Notes under the pieces: generated by a model
Databases searched by the model: none
Told to the model about the DNA's origin: nothing
The model's input: only the letters and a program-made list of their open reading frames with translations
Assembly (NCBI GenBank): GCA_028281025.1
Contig: JANQKR010000027.1
Coordinates: 1-64,000 of the forward strand
Length of the DNA stretch: 64,000 bases
Direction of reading: 5' to 3'
From: Croceivirga sp.
GTDB lineage: Bacteria > Bacteroidota > Bacteroidia > Flavobacteriales > Flavobacteriaceae
Position numbers and translations under genes: made by a program
Shown here: piece after piece, positions 51,478 to 60,471 of the stretch
How positions within the stretch are numbered: position 1 is the first letter of the stretch
Layout of the letters: every line of letters begins with the position of its first letter

Positions 51478-52668
51478 ATGAGAACAGCATATATAGTAAA
51501 AGGATATAGAACGGCAGTTGGCAAATCAAAAAAAGGAGGGTTCCGTTTTAAAAGGGCCGATGAATTGGCTGCAGAAACCATTGAACATTTGGTTGGCCAA
51601 TTGCCAGAATTTGATAAAAAACGAATTGATGATGTCATTGTGGGAAATGCAATGCCGGAAGGTTCGCAGGGATTGAACATGGCACGATTGATTTCCTTAA
51701 TGGGCTTGGATATAGTGGATGTTCCAGGGGTAACGGTAAATCGTTTTTGCTCTTCCGGTCTGGAAACCATAGGTATTGCCACGGCAAAGATACAGGCGGG
51801 AATGGCCGATTGCATCATCGCTGGGGGCGTGGAAAGCATGAGTTCCGTTCCCATGACGGGTTTCAAAACCGAATTGAACTACGATTTGGTAAAATCCGGT
51901 CATGAGGATTACTATTGGAGTATGGGCAATACTGCGGAAGCTGTGGCCCAAGAATACAAGATATCCAGGGAAGACCAGGACGAGTTTGCCTACAACTCGC
52001 ATATGAAGGCATTGAAGGCCCTGGATGAAAATCGGTTTCAAGACCAAATTGTGCCCATTGAAGTGGATGAAACCTATGTGGACCACAACGGTAAAAAGGC
52101 TACAAGGAAGTTTACGGTAACCAAGGACGAAGGACCAAGACGGGGTACTTCCAAAGAAGCCCTGGCCAAATTACGACCTGTTTTTGCGGCCAATGGCAGT
52201 GTAACCGCAGGGAATTCCTCCCAAACCAGTGATGGTGCCGCCTTTGTAATGGTGATGAGCGAGGAGATGGTCAAAGAGTTGAACCTTGAACCGGAAGCCA
52301 GACTCGTAAGCTATGCAGCTGCCGGTGTTCCACCAAGAATAATGGGCATTGGTCCCGTTGCTGCCGTTCCAAAGGCATTGAAACAGGCTGGTTTACAAAA
52401 GGAGTCCATTTCACTAATAGAGTTAAACGAAGCATTTGCTTCGCAATCCCTGGCCGTTATTCGTGAATTGGAGCTGAACAATGAAATCGTCAATGTAAAC
52501 GGTGGGGCCATTGCACTGGGTCATCCGCTCGGTTGTACAGGAGCCAAATTATCCGTTCAACTATTTGACGAAATGCGCAAGCGCAATATGAAAGGAAAGC
52601 ACGGCATGGTAACCATGTGCGTGGGAACCGGACAGGGCGCTGCGGGAATATTTGAGTTACTGAACTAG
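51478..52668 (+). CDS. Acetyl-CoA C-acyltransferase (thiolase)
   Basis: 396 residues. It performs the thiolytic cleavage that ends each beta-oxidation cycle. The acyl-accepting Cys91 lies in VNRFCSSGLETI. The C-terminal motifs are NVNGGAIALGHPLGCTGAK (His) and MCVGTGQGAAG (second Cys). It follows the FadN-like gene by 161 bases. The stop is immediately followed by 14-base-period repeats that flank an inserted gene. FadA and AtoB-type functions cannot be told apart by eye, but the setting favours FadA. Confidence 0.93.
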   Translation: MRTAYIVKGYRTAVGKSKKGGFRFKRADELAAETIEHLVGQLPEFDKKRIDDVIVGNAMPEGSQGLNMARLISLMGLDIVDVPGVTVNRFCSSGLETIGIATAKIQAGMADCIIAGGVESMSSVPMTGFKTELNYDLVKSGHEDYYWSMGNTAEAVAQEYKISREDQDEFAYNSHMKALKALDENRFQDQIVPIEVDETYVDHNGKKATRKFTVTKDEGPRRGTSKEALAKLRPVFAANGSVTAGNSSQTSDGAAFVMVMSEEMVKELNLEPEARLVSYAAAGVPPRIMGIGPVAAVPKALKQAGLQKESISLIELNEAFASQSLAVIRELELNNEIVNVNGGAIALGHPLGCTGAKLSVQLFDEMRKRNMKGKHGMVTMCVGTGQGAAGIFELLN

Positions 52669-52698
52669 AATCAAGAGATTGGAATCAAGATTCAAGAT
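52668..52698. repeat. Left flank repeats of the four-helix-bundle cassette
   Basis: GAATCAAGA occurs at 52668-52676 and 52682-52690, a 14-base period, followed by TTCAAGAT. The first copy starts on the last base of the thiolase stop codon. The same 9-mer is present in reverse on the other side of the next gene (53074-53082). Confidence 0.7.
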
Positions 52699-52699
52699 A

Positions 52700-53065
52700 A
52701 TGGGAAGACATAATTTTAAAAAACTAAAAATATGGGAGGAAGGTATGGGAATTGTGGACCTTACCTATGATTTGGTCGTTAGTTTTCCCTCCCTGGAAAA
52801 GTTCAATTTGACTTCTCAGTTATTACGATGTTCCATTTCAATCCCTTCGAATATTGCGGAAGGCACAAGTAAATCCACGGATCGGCATTTCAATAAATAT
52901 ATTGAAGATAGTCTGGGTTCGGCATTTGAATGGGAGACCCAATTAATTATTGCTTTTCGAAGAAATTATATTGAAAAAAAACAATTTTCAGATTTATCAC
53001 ATAAAATTCAACAATTACAAAAAATGATTTCAGGTTTCCAAAGCGGACTGAATATCCAGTCCTGA
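52700..53065 (+). CDS. Four-helix-bundle protein (S23 / 23S rRNA intervening-sequence family)
   Basis: 121 residues from MGRHNFKKLKIWEEG. All-helical, with the family signatures FKKLKIWEEGM, LTSQLLRCSISIPSNIAEGTSKS and the FNKYIEDSLGSAFEWETQL helix. The family was first seen inside 23S rRNA genes of some bacteria, and relatives such as Avd work in diversity-generating retroelements; most free-standing copies have no known role. It splits the beta-oxidation operon between thiolase and acyl-CoA dehydrogenase and is flanked by inverted 14-base-period repeats, so it looks like a small acquired cassette. Confidence 0.85.
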   Translation: MGRHNFKKLKIWEEGMGIVDLTYDLVVSFPSLEKFNLTSQLLRCSISIPSNIAEGTSKSTDRHFNKYIEDSLGSAFEWETQLIIAFRRNYIEKKQFSDLSHKIQQLQKMISGFQSGLNIQS

Positions 53066-53092
53066 CTCTTGGTTCTTGATTCTTAAATCCAT
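53060..53092. repeat. Right flank repeats, inverted relative to the left flank
   Basis: Read on the minus strand, GAATCAAGAACCAA is followed by GAGTCAGGACTGGA, two 14-base units. TCTTGATTC at 53074-53082 is the exact complement of the left-flank 9-mer. Only short A+T-rich sequence remains before the acyl-CoA dehydrogenase ATG. Confidence 0.65.
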
Positions 53093-53099
53093 AAAAGTT

Positions 53100-54911
53100 A
53101 TGAGTACCGAAACAATGAGTAAAGAAATCCTTCGTGGAGGCCAATTTTTGGTCAAGGAAGTGGATTGTGAAGATGTTTTCACATTGGAAGATTTAAGTGA
53201 AGAACAACAAATGATGCGGGAGAGTACCAAAGAATTTGTTGACCGTAAGATTTGGGCGAATTGGGAACGATTTGAGCAAAAGGATTATGCCTTTACAGAA
53301 GAGTGCATGCGTGAAGCAGGAGAGCTTGGCCTTCTGAGTGTTGCCGTTCCTGAGGCCTACGGTGGTATGGGTATGGGGTTTGTTTCCACTATGTTGGTCT
53401 GCGACTACATTTCCGGGGCAACAGGCTCCTTTAGTACGGCCTTTGGTGCCCACACCGGTATTGGGACAATGCCGATCACCCTCTATGGAACCGAAGAACA
53501 AAAACAAAAATATGTGCCCAAATTGGCAACGGGGGAATGGTTCGGTGCCTACTGTTTAACGGAGCCCGGAGCAGGCTCGGATGCCAACTCGGGGAAAACC
53601 AAGGCAGTATTGTCCGAAGACGGAAAATACTACAGTATTTCGGGTCAAAAAATGTGGATATCCAATGCGGGGTTCTGTAATTTGTTCATTGTTTTTGCCC
53701 GAATAGAAGATGATAAAAATATCACCGGCTTTATTGTGGAAAATGACCCTGAGAATGGCATCAGCCTAGGGGACGAAGAGAAAAAGTTAGGGATACATTC
53801 CTCTTCCACCCGTCAGGTTTTCTTTAATGAGACCAAGGTTCCGGTGGAGAATATGCTTTCCGAGAGGGGAAATGGATTCAAGATTGCCATGAACGCCCTA
53901 AACGTTGGTCGAATTAAATTGGCGGCAGCTTGTTTGGAGGCACAACGTCGGGTACTCAACGAAGCTACCAAATACGCCAATGAGCGCATTCAGTTTAAGA
54001 CCCCGATCATGAATTTTGGGGCCATTAAAGCAAAAATTGCGGATATGGCCACCAATGCCTATGTGGATGAGGCAGCCTGCTACAGGGCTGCGAAAAACAT
54101 AGAGGATCGGATTGCCCTTCGGGAAGCGGAGGGAAACACACATCAAGAAGCCGAATTAAAAGGGGTTGAGGAATACGCCATTGAATGCTCCATATTAAAA
54201 GTTGCGGTTTCTGAACATGTGCAACAGACCTCGGATGAGGGTATCCAAATTTTTGGAGGAATGGGCTTTAGTGCAGAAACCCCAATGGAATCTGCATGGA
54301 GGGATGCCAGAATTTCACGAATTTATGAAGGTACCAACGAAATCAATAGAATGTTGGCCGTGGGCATGTTGGTCAAAAAAGCCATGAAGGGCCATGTGGA
54401 TTTACTGGGCCCCGCGACTGCCGTAGGGGAAGAGCTTATGGGCATTCCTTCTTTTGACACTCCGGATTACTCGGAATTATTTGCTGAGGAAAAGGATATG
54501 ATCAAAAGATTAAAAAAGGTATTTTTGATGGTGGCCGGAAGCGCGGTCCAAAAGTTTGGGCCCCAATTGGAGGAACACCAGCAATTATTAATGGCCGCCG
54601 CGGATATTTTAATTCAAATCTATTTGGCGGAATCGGCCATCCTAAGGACGGAAAAGAACGCCAAACGTTTTGGAGAAGCGGCACAAGCCACACAAATAGC
54701 GATGTCCAGGTACTATTTGTACAAAGCCGTGGACATTATTAATGACAAGGGAAAGGAAGCAATTATCTCCTTTGCCGAAGGCGACGAACAACGAATGATG
54801 TTAATGGGATTGAAAAGATTCACAAAATATGTTAACTTCCCCAACGTAATCGCCTTGCGAACCCAAATTGCGGACAAGGTGGCAAATGACAACGGTTATA
54901 CTTTTGACTAA
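53100..54911 (+). CDS. Acyl-CoA dehydrogenase
   Basis: 603 residues from MSTETMSKEILRGG; an ATG-like start at 53076 would read through the flanking repeats. This FAD enzyme makes trans-2-enoyl-CoA, the first step of beta-oxidation. Features are CLTEPGAGSDANSG and KMWISNAGF (FAD/substrate site), the helix with QTSDEGIQIFGGMGF, and RISRIYEGTNEINRM, which holds the catalytic Glu. It has an extra C-terminal helical part of about 170 residues, as in the long flavobacterial and FadE-like (VLCAD-type) forms. It ends the operon before a strong terminator. Confidence 0.92.
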   Translation: MSTETMSKEILRGGQFLVKEVDCEDVFTLEDLSEEQQMMRESTKEFVDRKIWANWERFEQKDYAFTEECMREAGELGLLSVAVPEAYGGMGMGFVSTMLVCDYISGATGSFSTAFGAHTGIGTMPITLYGTEEQKQKYVPKLATGEWFGAYCLTEPGAGSDANSGKTKAVLSEDGKYYSISGQKMWISNAGFCNLFIVFARIEDDKNITGFIVENDPENGISLGDEEKKLGIHSSSTRQVFFNETKVPVENMLSERGNGFKIAMNALNVGRIKLAAACLEAQRRVLNEATKYANERIQFKTPIMNFGAIKAKIADMATNAYVDEAACYRAAKNIEDRIALREAEGNTHQEAELKGVEEYAIECSILKVAVSEHVQQTSDEGIQIFGGMGFSAETPMESAWRDARISRIYEGTNEINRMLAVGMLVKKAMKGHVDLLGPATAVGEELMGIPSFDTPDYSELFAEEKDMIKRLKKVFLMVAGSAVQKFGPQLEEHQQLLMAAADILIQIYLAESAILRTEKNAKRFGEAAQATQIAMSRYYLYKAVDIINDKGKEAIISFAEGDEQRMMLMGLKRFTKYVNFPNVIALRTQIADKVANDNGYTFD

Positions 54912-54937
54912 TTCAGATAACTTCGCAGGAAGTGAAG

Positions 54938-54964
54938 GCCGCTCCGTAAAGGAGCGGCTTTTTT
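54938..54964 (+). terminator. Rho-independent terminator of the beta-oxidation operon
   Basis: GCCGCTCC, loop GTAAA, GGAGCGGC, then six T residues. It lies 26 bases after the acyl-CoA dehydrogenase stop. Confidence 0.93.
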
Positions 54965-54986
54965 AGTATCCTGCAAGAAACCTTAC

Positions 54987-57017
54987 CTATTGGTTACCTT
55001 CCAAATAACCAAATCGTTCCGAATAGTCCAGCATTTGTTCCTCAAAGCTTTTGGGCTGTACGATCACTACATCCGTTAGCTCTCCCTGGTCGTTGGTTTC
55101 CGGTGTCAATACGGGATTTACAAAACCACTGTAAGGTGCAGCTTTGAATTTTTTGTTCCGCTCCAAGACTTCGGCATGCAATCCCTGGTCCACTTTAACA
55201 CCGTATCCTTCCACAAGGGCCTGGGCGGCTTCAAAATCACCTTCGGATTTTATCCGTTGGGTTTCTTTCAGCAATTCCCCAAACAGTTCCCGCAACTTCG
55301 CATAGTCATGAATTTCAAAATACGTTTTGCCATCACGTTGTATTTTTTCAATCACATTATCCGCCATCCCTTTTTCAAACGCCCATGCGGAAACCCACTG
55401 CCTGTTGACCATATGGTCTTCCTCGATGTCATCACCAAGTGCTATACGGATCAACTGGACCATTAATCCATTTCGGATATACCGATCGTAGGCGGTCATG
55501 CCCACTTTTTCCCAATCTTCAACCAATCCCAGTTCCTGAAGTTTTGGATCCATTAGGTAATAGAGGCCCACTAAGTCCGCTCGCCCTTCTTCCATGGTGG
55601 AGGCATAGTTCTTAAGGGTTTCCTTGGGTTGTCCCACCCCTTCATTGATTTTTCCCGATGCATGCCCAATAACCTCGTGTAGGGCCGTATGCAGCTTACT
55701 TGCCAATTCCCCGTATTTTTTACTCAATTCAATTTCCAGGGAATCATGGGCAAATTCATTTAAGCGCCCCCCACTGCCCGCATTGTTGTAGGCATCAATA
55801 ATATTTCCCAGGGAAACCGATTTACTGCCATGTTCTTGACGTATCCAATTGTTGTTGGGAAGATTTACCCCAATTGGGGTACTGGGAGAAGCATCCCCCG
55901 CTTCCGCGGCCACATTTATGGTCTTGTAGGTGATGCCCACAACATTCTCCTTTTTATGGGCATCCATTAAAGGGGCATTATCTTCAAACCACTGCGCGTT
56001 CGCAGAAATCACGTCCATTTTTTTGGACATTTCAAAATCTTTTATTTGAACGATGTTTTCATACGATCCCTTTATGCCCATGGGATCGTTGTACACTTCT
56101 ATGAACCCGTTGATCCAATCAATATTGCCTTCCGTGGAATTTACCCATGCCACGGCATACGCATCCCAGATATCTAAGCTTCCCGTTTTATAATATTCGA
56201 TCAATAAGCCCAATGTTTTGGCCTGCTGTTCATTCTCAGCAACAGCCTTGGCCTTCTCCAACCATTTGATAATTTCGTCTATGGCCTTGCCATATTTGCC
56301 ACCAGACTTCCAAACCAATTCCCTTAACTTCCCGTTTTCCTTGACCAATGTTGAATTAAGTCCCAGTTCAATGGGTTGGTCTGTAGGCTTACTATCCCTT
56401 TGTAGATAAAAAGCTTCCACTTCCGCTGTGGTCAAATCCGGGCCGTAAAAATTGACGGATGAGGCGAGAACATTATCCACCCCCTTCTTTTTATTGACCT
56501 TTTTAAGGTCTTTATCATTAAAAATAACTTCTAGGGCCTCCCCTTCCAAAGTGGTTTCCGTGGCCTCCAACAATCCCATAAAATACTCCCTATCAAATCC
56601 GGGCATAATTTTATCATTGGAATAATGATGATGTATTCCGTTGGAGAACCAAACCCTTTTTAAATACGTCTCAAAGTCCTTCCAACTTTTCGTGGTCTTG
56701 TCCCCTTCAAATTTGGTGTAAATGGATTCCAATGCTTTTCTAATGGTCAAATTGTGACGATAATTTTGGTCCCACATAATATCCCTACCCGCAAGACCAG
56801 CTTGGGCCAGATAATAGACCAATTGTTTCTCCTTTAAGGTAAGACCATCAAATCCCGGTACTTCATATCGTAAAATACGTAGATCGGCAAATTGATCTAC
56901 AAGGAACTCAAATGACTCTTCCTGACCTGATACCCCTGGGGATTCCTTGGGAGCTTCGTTACAAGCGGTTATGATCCCCAAAAAAAGGGCAATCACAAAA
57001 AAATGCTTTATTCTCAT
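54987..57017 (-). CDS. Dipeptidyl peptidase III family lipoprotein (M49)
   Basis: 676 residues from MRIKHFFVIALFLG. A lipoprotein signal ends GIITAC (Cys at about 19). The zinc motif is HEVIGHASGK, and the second metal/catalytic motif is MEEGRADLVGLYY, corresponding to HELLGH and EECRA of classic DPP III. The enzyme removes dipeptides from the N-terminus of peptides. Being lipid-anchored, it should act in the periplasm or at the outer membrane, unlike cytosolic eukaryotic DPP III. The EEGRA variant replaces the usual Cys with Gly. An ATG 26 codons earlier would bury the signal. Confidence 0.88.
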   Translation of the reverse strand: MRIKHFFVIALFLGIITACNEAPKESPGVSGQEESFEFLVDQFADLRILRYEVPGFDGLTLKEKQLVYYLAQAGLAGRDIMWDQNYRHNLTIRKALESIYTKFEGDKTTKSWKDFETYLKRVWFSNGIHHHYSNDKIMPGFDREYFMGLLEATETTLEGEALEVIFNDKDLKKVNKKKGVDNVLASSVNFYGPDLTTAEVEAFYLQRDSKPTDQPIELGLNSTLVKENGKLRELVWKSGGKYGKAIDEIIKWLEKAKAVAENEQQAKTLGLLIEYYKTGSLDIWDAYAVAWVNSTEGNIDWINGFIEVYNDPMGIKGSYENIVQIKDFEMSKKMDVISANAQWFEDNAPLMDAHKKENVVGITYKTINVAAEAGDASPSTPIGVNLPNNNWIRQEHGSKSVSLGNIIDAYNNAGSGGRLNEFAHDSLEIELSKKYGELASKLHTALHEVIGHASGKINEGVGQPKETLKNYASTMEEGRADLVGLYYLMDPKLQELGLVEDWEKVGMTAYDRYIRNGLMVQLIRIALGDDIEEDHMVNRQWVSAWAFEKGMADNVIEKIQRDGKTYFEIHDYAKLRELFGELLKETQRIKSEGDFEAAQALVEGYGVKVDQGLHAEVLERNKKFKAAPYSGFVNPVLTPETNDQGELTDVVIVQPKSFEEQMLDYSERFGYLEGNQ

Positions 57018-57131
57018 TTTCAAAGGTTTAAAATTGCAAACCCCCAAAAGTAAGGATACCGGGGAAAACAGAAGATGACTTTTGCCATGTTTCATTTGGG
57101 TCCATAAACGGATTATTTCAAGTGAAGCATT

Positions 57132-57139
57132 TAAATTTG
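57132..57139 (+). promoter_or_regulatory. -7 element TAAATTTG four bases before the decarboxylase start
   Basis: TAAATTTG matches the consensus exactly; only GATA separates it from ATG 57144. As for the AraC gene, transcription would begin at or next to the start codon, so the message may be leaderless. The -33 region is weak. Confidence 0.45.
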
Positions 57140-57143
57140 GATA

Positions 57144-58574
57144 ATGGAGAAATCAATATTTCAAAAACTTTATTCCCCAAAGGATTTCAATTCCTTGGGG
57201 AATACCGCAGTCCAAGCACTTGGAGACCACATAGCATCCACGACCTTAGGAAAAACTAAAAAAACCATTAATTGGAATGTCCCTAAAAAAGAGTTGGAAT
57301 TTTGGAAGGACTTCCTTGAAAATGGCAATGGGGAAGATTTCATCCCCGAAGTCCTAAAACATACCATACATACTCATAACCCCAGATATATGGGGCATCA
57401 GGTGGCAGCACCCGCTCCGATTACTGCTTTGACTGCTATGGTGAGTTCCATTTTAAATAATGGCATGGCGGTCTTTGAAATGGGCATGGCCCCTTCCGCT
57501 ATTGAGCAGGTTGTGGTTGAAAGCATCTGTAAAAAAATAGGCTATGACGGGAACTCAGGCGGATTTTTAACCTCCGGGGGCACCCTGGCCAATTTAACGG
57601 CACTGCTTTCCGCAAGAAGGGCCATAGTAAAACAAGACGTTTGGAATGAGGGACATTCCGCACCTTTGGGAATCATGGTATGCGAAGAGGCCCATTACTG
57701 TGCGGACCGTGCCGCCAAAATAATGGGGCTTGGGGAAAAAGGAATCATTAGGATTCCGGCTTCCGAAAACTTTGGTATGGACACAACGCTTTTGGATCGG
57801 TATTATATGGAAGCCGCTTCAAAAGGAATTGAAATCTTTGCCATCATTGGATCGGCTCCTTCCACAGCTACGGGTGCTTATGATAATTTGGACGTCCTGT
57901 CAAAATTTGCCCAACAAAAACAAATCTGGTTCCATGTGGATGGTGCCCATGGTGGGGCAGCCATCTATTCCGAAAAATATAAGCATTTGCTCCAGGGTAT
58001 TGTACATGCCGATTCCATAGTTATTGATGGTCATAAAATGATGCTCATGCCCACCATTACCACTGCCCTACTCTTTAAGGACAAAAAACATGCCCAGGAT
58101 ACTTTTAACCAACGCGCAGATTATTTATTGGATGATGTTGAGGAAGAGGACTGGATAAACAGTGGTAAAAAAACCTTTGAATGTACCAAGACCATGATGT
58201 GCCTCCACTGGTTCGTTCTGTTAAAACATTATGGGGACGCGCTGTTTGACGAGTTTGTGACACGGCAGTACGATTTGGCAAAAACCTTTGAAAAAATGTT
58301 GATTGAAGATCCCAAATTTCAATTGGCCACCTCCCCACAGTCCAATATCCTATGCTTTAGATGTATTGAAAAAGGGAAGACCAATGAGGAATTGAATGCC
58401 TGGAATGCGGCCATCCGCCAACGGCTTTTGGAAGATGGGGAATTTTACATTGTCCAGACCAAACTGCGGGGTATCCGTTATTTAAGGACCACCTTAATGA
58501 GTCCTTTTACAACAAAGGACCACTTAAGGCAATTGGTAAAAAAAATCAAAGCCGTTGCAGCATCCATTAACTAA
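57144..58574 (+). CDS. PLP-dependent group II decarboxylase
   Basis: 476 residues. The pyridoxal-phosphate fold is seen in FLTSGGTLANLTALLSAR, the HVDGAHGGAAIYSEKY block (Asp binding the cofactor nitrogen), and VIDGHKMMLMP with the Schiff-base lysine. The C-terminal YLRTTLMSPFTTKDHL is family-typical. Related enzymes decarboxylate glutamate, aspartate, 2,4-diaminobutyrate or aromatic amino acids; I cannot choose among them. It is convergent with the GH15 gene, and their 3' ends overlap by 8 bases. Confidence 0.87.
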   Translation: MEKSIFQKLYSPKDFNSLGNTAVQALGDHIASTTLGKTKKTINWNVPKKELEFWKDFLENGNGEDFIPEVLKHTIHTHNPRYMGHQVAAPAPITALTAMVSSILNNGMAVFEMGMAPSAIEQVVVESICKKIGYDGNSGGFLTSGGTLANLTALLSARRAIVKQDVWNEGHSAPLGIMVCEEAHYCADRAAKIMGLGEKGIIRIPASENFGMDTTLLDRYYMEAASKGIEIFAIIGSAPSTATGAYDNLDVLSKFAQQKQIWFHVDGAHGGAAIYSEKYKHLLQGIVHADSIVIDGHKMMLMPTITTALLFKDKKHAQDTFNQRADYLLDDVEEEDWINSGKKTFECTKTMMCLHWFVLLKHYGDALFDEFVTRQYDLAKTFEKMLIEDPKFQLATSPQSNILCFRCIEKGKTNEELNAWNAAIRQRLLEDGEFYIVQTKLRGIRYLRTTLMSPFTTKDHLRQLVKKIKAVAASIN

Positions 58575-60372
58575 TGGATTCCAAAATCCGCTCCTCGCTT
58601 TGTTTCCTTGAAAAATTGATGGCACATTCAATCAAAGCCAAATGGGAATACGCCTGGGGGAAATTCCCCAATAGTCTTTTGGTCTTAAAATCGATATCCT
58701 CACTAAAAAGCCCCAGATGGTTGCTATAGCCCAATAAACGCTCAAAATGCTCCAGTGCTTTCTCCTCCTCCCCTATTTTGAACAAGGCATTAATGAACCA
58801 AAACGTACAAATGGTAAAGGACGAGGAAGGCAGTCCAAAATCGTCCTCATTTTTATAGCGGTACAGTAATCCATCATTACTCAGATCCTTTTCAATGGCT
58901 TTGACCGTTTGTACAAACTTGGGATCCTTGGCGTGAATGAACCCATAAGATTCCATCAACAATACGGAAGCGTCCAGGTGGTAAGAGCCATAGGACTGGG
59001 TAAAGGCTTTCACATCGTCATTCCAGGCATTTTCCATAATATCGGCCTTAATTTCCTGCTCTATGGTGGACCATTTATCAATTTTCCGATGTTTCCCAAA
59101 TATCTTGGCCACTTTAATGGCCCTATCCAGCGCAACCCAACACAAGACCTTGGAGAATGTAAAATGCCTGTCCTCCCCTCTAAACTCCCAAATTCCTTTG
59201 TCTGCCTCACGCCAGTGTTTATTAACGATCCAGACAATGGCCTTGGTTATGCTCCACAATTCCTCCCCATTTTCAATATCATTGCTGAACTTCATCAACT
59301 GCTCGTAGATAACATCCATTAAAATACCATAGATGTCATTCTGTTTTTGTTTATAGGCGGCATTACCTACACGTACCGGTTTTGAACCCCTATATCCCTC
59401 CAAATGGTCAAGGCTTTTCTCGGTCAAGGTTTTCTCGCCATTGATCCCGTACATAATTTGGAGTTTTTCATCCTTATCGGGCATCAAATCAATGATAAAC
59501 TGTAGAAATCGCTTTGCCGAATTCTTGTGTCCCAATTCGGAAACCACTTTTATCACCATGGAAGCGTCCCTTATCCAGCAAAACCGATAATCCCAGTTTC
59601 TAACCTCTCCAATGGTTTCCGGTAATGAAGTGGTTGCGGCTGCCAATACCGCGCCCGTTTTATCATAGGTAAGCATTTTGAGCGTTATGGCACTGCGCAC
59701 GATCTCACGGTTGAATTTCTTGTAGGTAGGGGTCCGGTCCACCCAATCCAGCCAATAAATTTTGGTACGCTCCAATTCCAAACCTATCTTATCGGTAGTT
59801 GGGCGTAGAATCTTTTCGTTGTAGCAGACCAGGAAATACCCATCTTCCTTAAGGGTGATTTCCTCCCCACTCAACACATGGTTTTTATTAAAAGATGTAT
59901 ATAGGAACAGGCTATCGAACTGTTGTTTACTGGTAATACTTACAATAAATGTCCCATTACCCTTAACATGATGTGTGGTCTCACCTTTGGCATATTCCAA
60001 TTTAGGGTCGTATTGCACCTTAAATTTCGGGGCTCCGGAGATATGTTTTACATATCGGATGATTTCGGGCGGCGCATTGTATTTGCCATTGGGTTTATAA
60101 TACCGGGGCATAAAATCGTGCAGTTCAAATATGTTCTCCCCGTCGGAAAAGCGCGTGACCAAAATGGCCGTTTTTGGATAGTATTGCTGTGTAATTTCGT
60201 AATTGTACTTTGTGATCAATTCAAAATTTCCTCCGTTTTTTTCATCCAAAAGTTTCGCAAAGACTGAAGAAGAATCAAATTGGGGCAAACAACACCAGTC
60301 CAACGAACCGGTATCTGAGATCAATGCCGCACTTCTACAGTTACCAATAATTCCGTAATTTAGGTTATCCAT
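58567..60372 (-). CDS. Glycoside hydrolase family 15 protein
   Basis: 601 residues from MDNLNYGIIGNCRSAAL. The N-terminal beta-domain starts with the conserved IGNCRSAALISDTGSLDWCCLPQFDS. The (alpha/alpha)6 barrel includes NWDYRFCWIRDASM, DKGIWEFRGEDRHFTFSK (acid Glu region) and FSEDIDFKTKRLLGNFPQAYSH (base Glu region). The family includes glucoamylases and trehalases. It is divergent from a trehalose-phosphate synthase/phosphatase gene, so trehalose turnover is the likely job. There is no signal peptide, so it acts in the cytoplasm. Confidence 0.9.
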   Translation of the reverse strand: MDNLNYGIIGNCRSAALISDTGSLDWCCLPQFDSSSVFAKLLDEKNGGNFELITKYNYEITQQYYPKTAILVTRFSDGENIFELHDFMPRYYKPNGKYNAPPEIIRYVKHISGAPKFKVQYDPKLEYAKGETTHHVKGNGTFIVSITSKQQFDSLFLYTSFNKNHVLSGEEITLKEDGYFLVCYNEKILRPTTDKIGLELERTKIYWLDWVDRTPTYKKFNREIVRSAITLKMLTYDKTGAVLAAATTSLPETIGEVRNWDYRFCWIRDASMVIKVVSELGHKNSAKRFLQFIIDLMPDKDEKLQIMYGINGEKTLTEKSLDHLEGYRGSKPVRVGNAAYKQKQNDIYGILMDVIYEQLMKFSNDIENGEELWSITKAIVWIVNKHWREADKGIWEFRGEDRHFTFSKVLCWVALDRAIKVAKIFGKHRKIDKWSTIEQEIKADIMENAWNDDVKAFTQSYGSYHLDASVLLMESYGFIHAKDPKFVQTVKAIEKDLSNDGLLYRYKNEDDFGLPSSSFTICTFWFINALFKIGEEEKALEHFERLLGYSNHLGLFSEDIDFKTKRLLGNFPQAYSHLALIECAINFSRKQSEERILESIS

Positions 60373-60382
60373 ATACAAGTTC

Positions 60383-60436
60383 TTATCTTTTGATAATTAT
60401 TGTAGGTTTTTTCTTTCTTTATAATCGAAAAAACCT
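60383..60436. promoter_or_regulatory. Divergent control region of GH15 and trehalose synthesis genes
   Basis: Two inverted repeats lie in the 99-base gap: TTATC-TTTT-GATAA (60383-60396) and AGGTTTTTTC / GAAAAAACCT with a 13-base loop (60404-60436). They are A+T-rich and could be operators or chance. No clear -7 element was found in either direction. Confidence 0.35.
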
Positions 60437-60471
60437 CATTTTTATTTCATTTTCCTTAAAAATTCCAGCTT

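Noticed and set aside
52700-53065. Diversity-generating retroelement (Avd)
   Set aside because: No reverse transcriptase, template repeat or variable repeat lies nearby; only the four-helix-bundle fold is shared.
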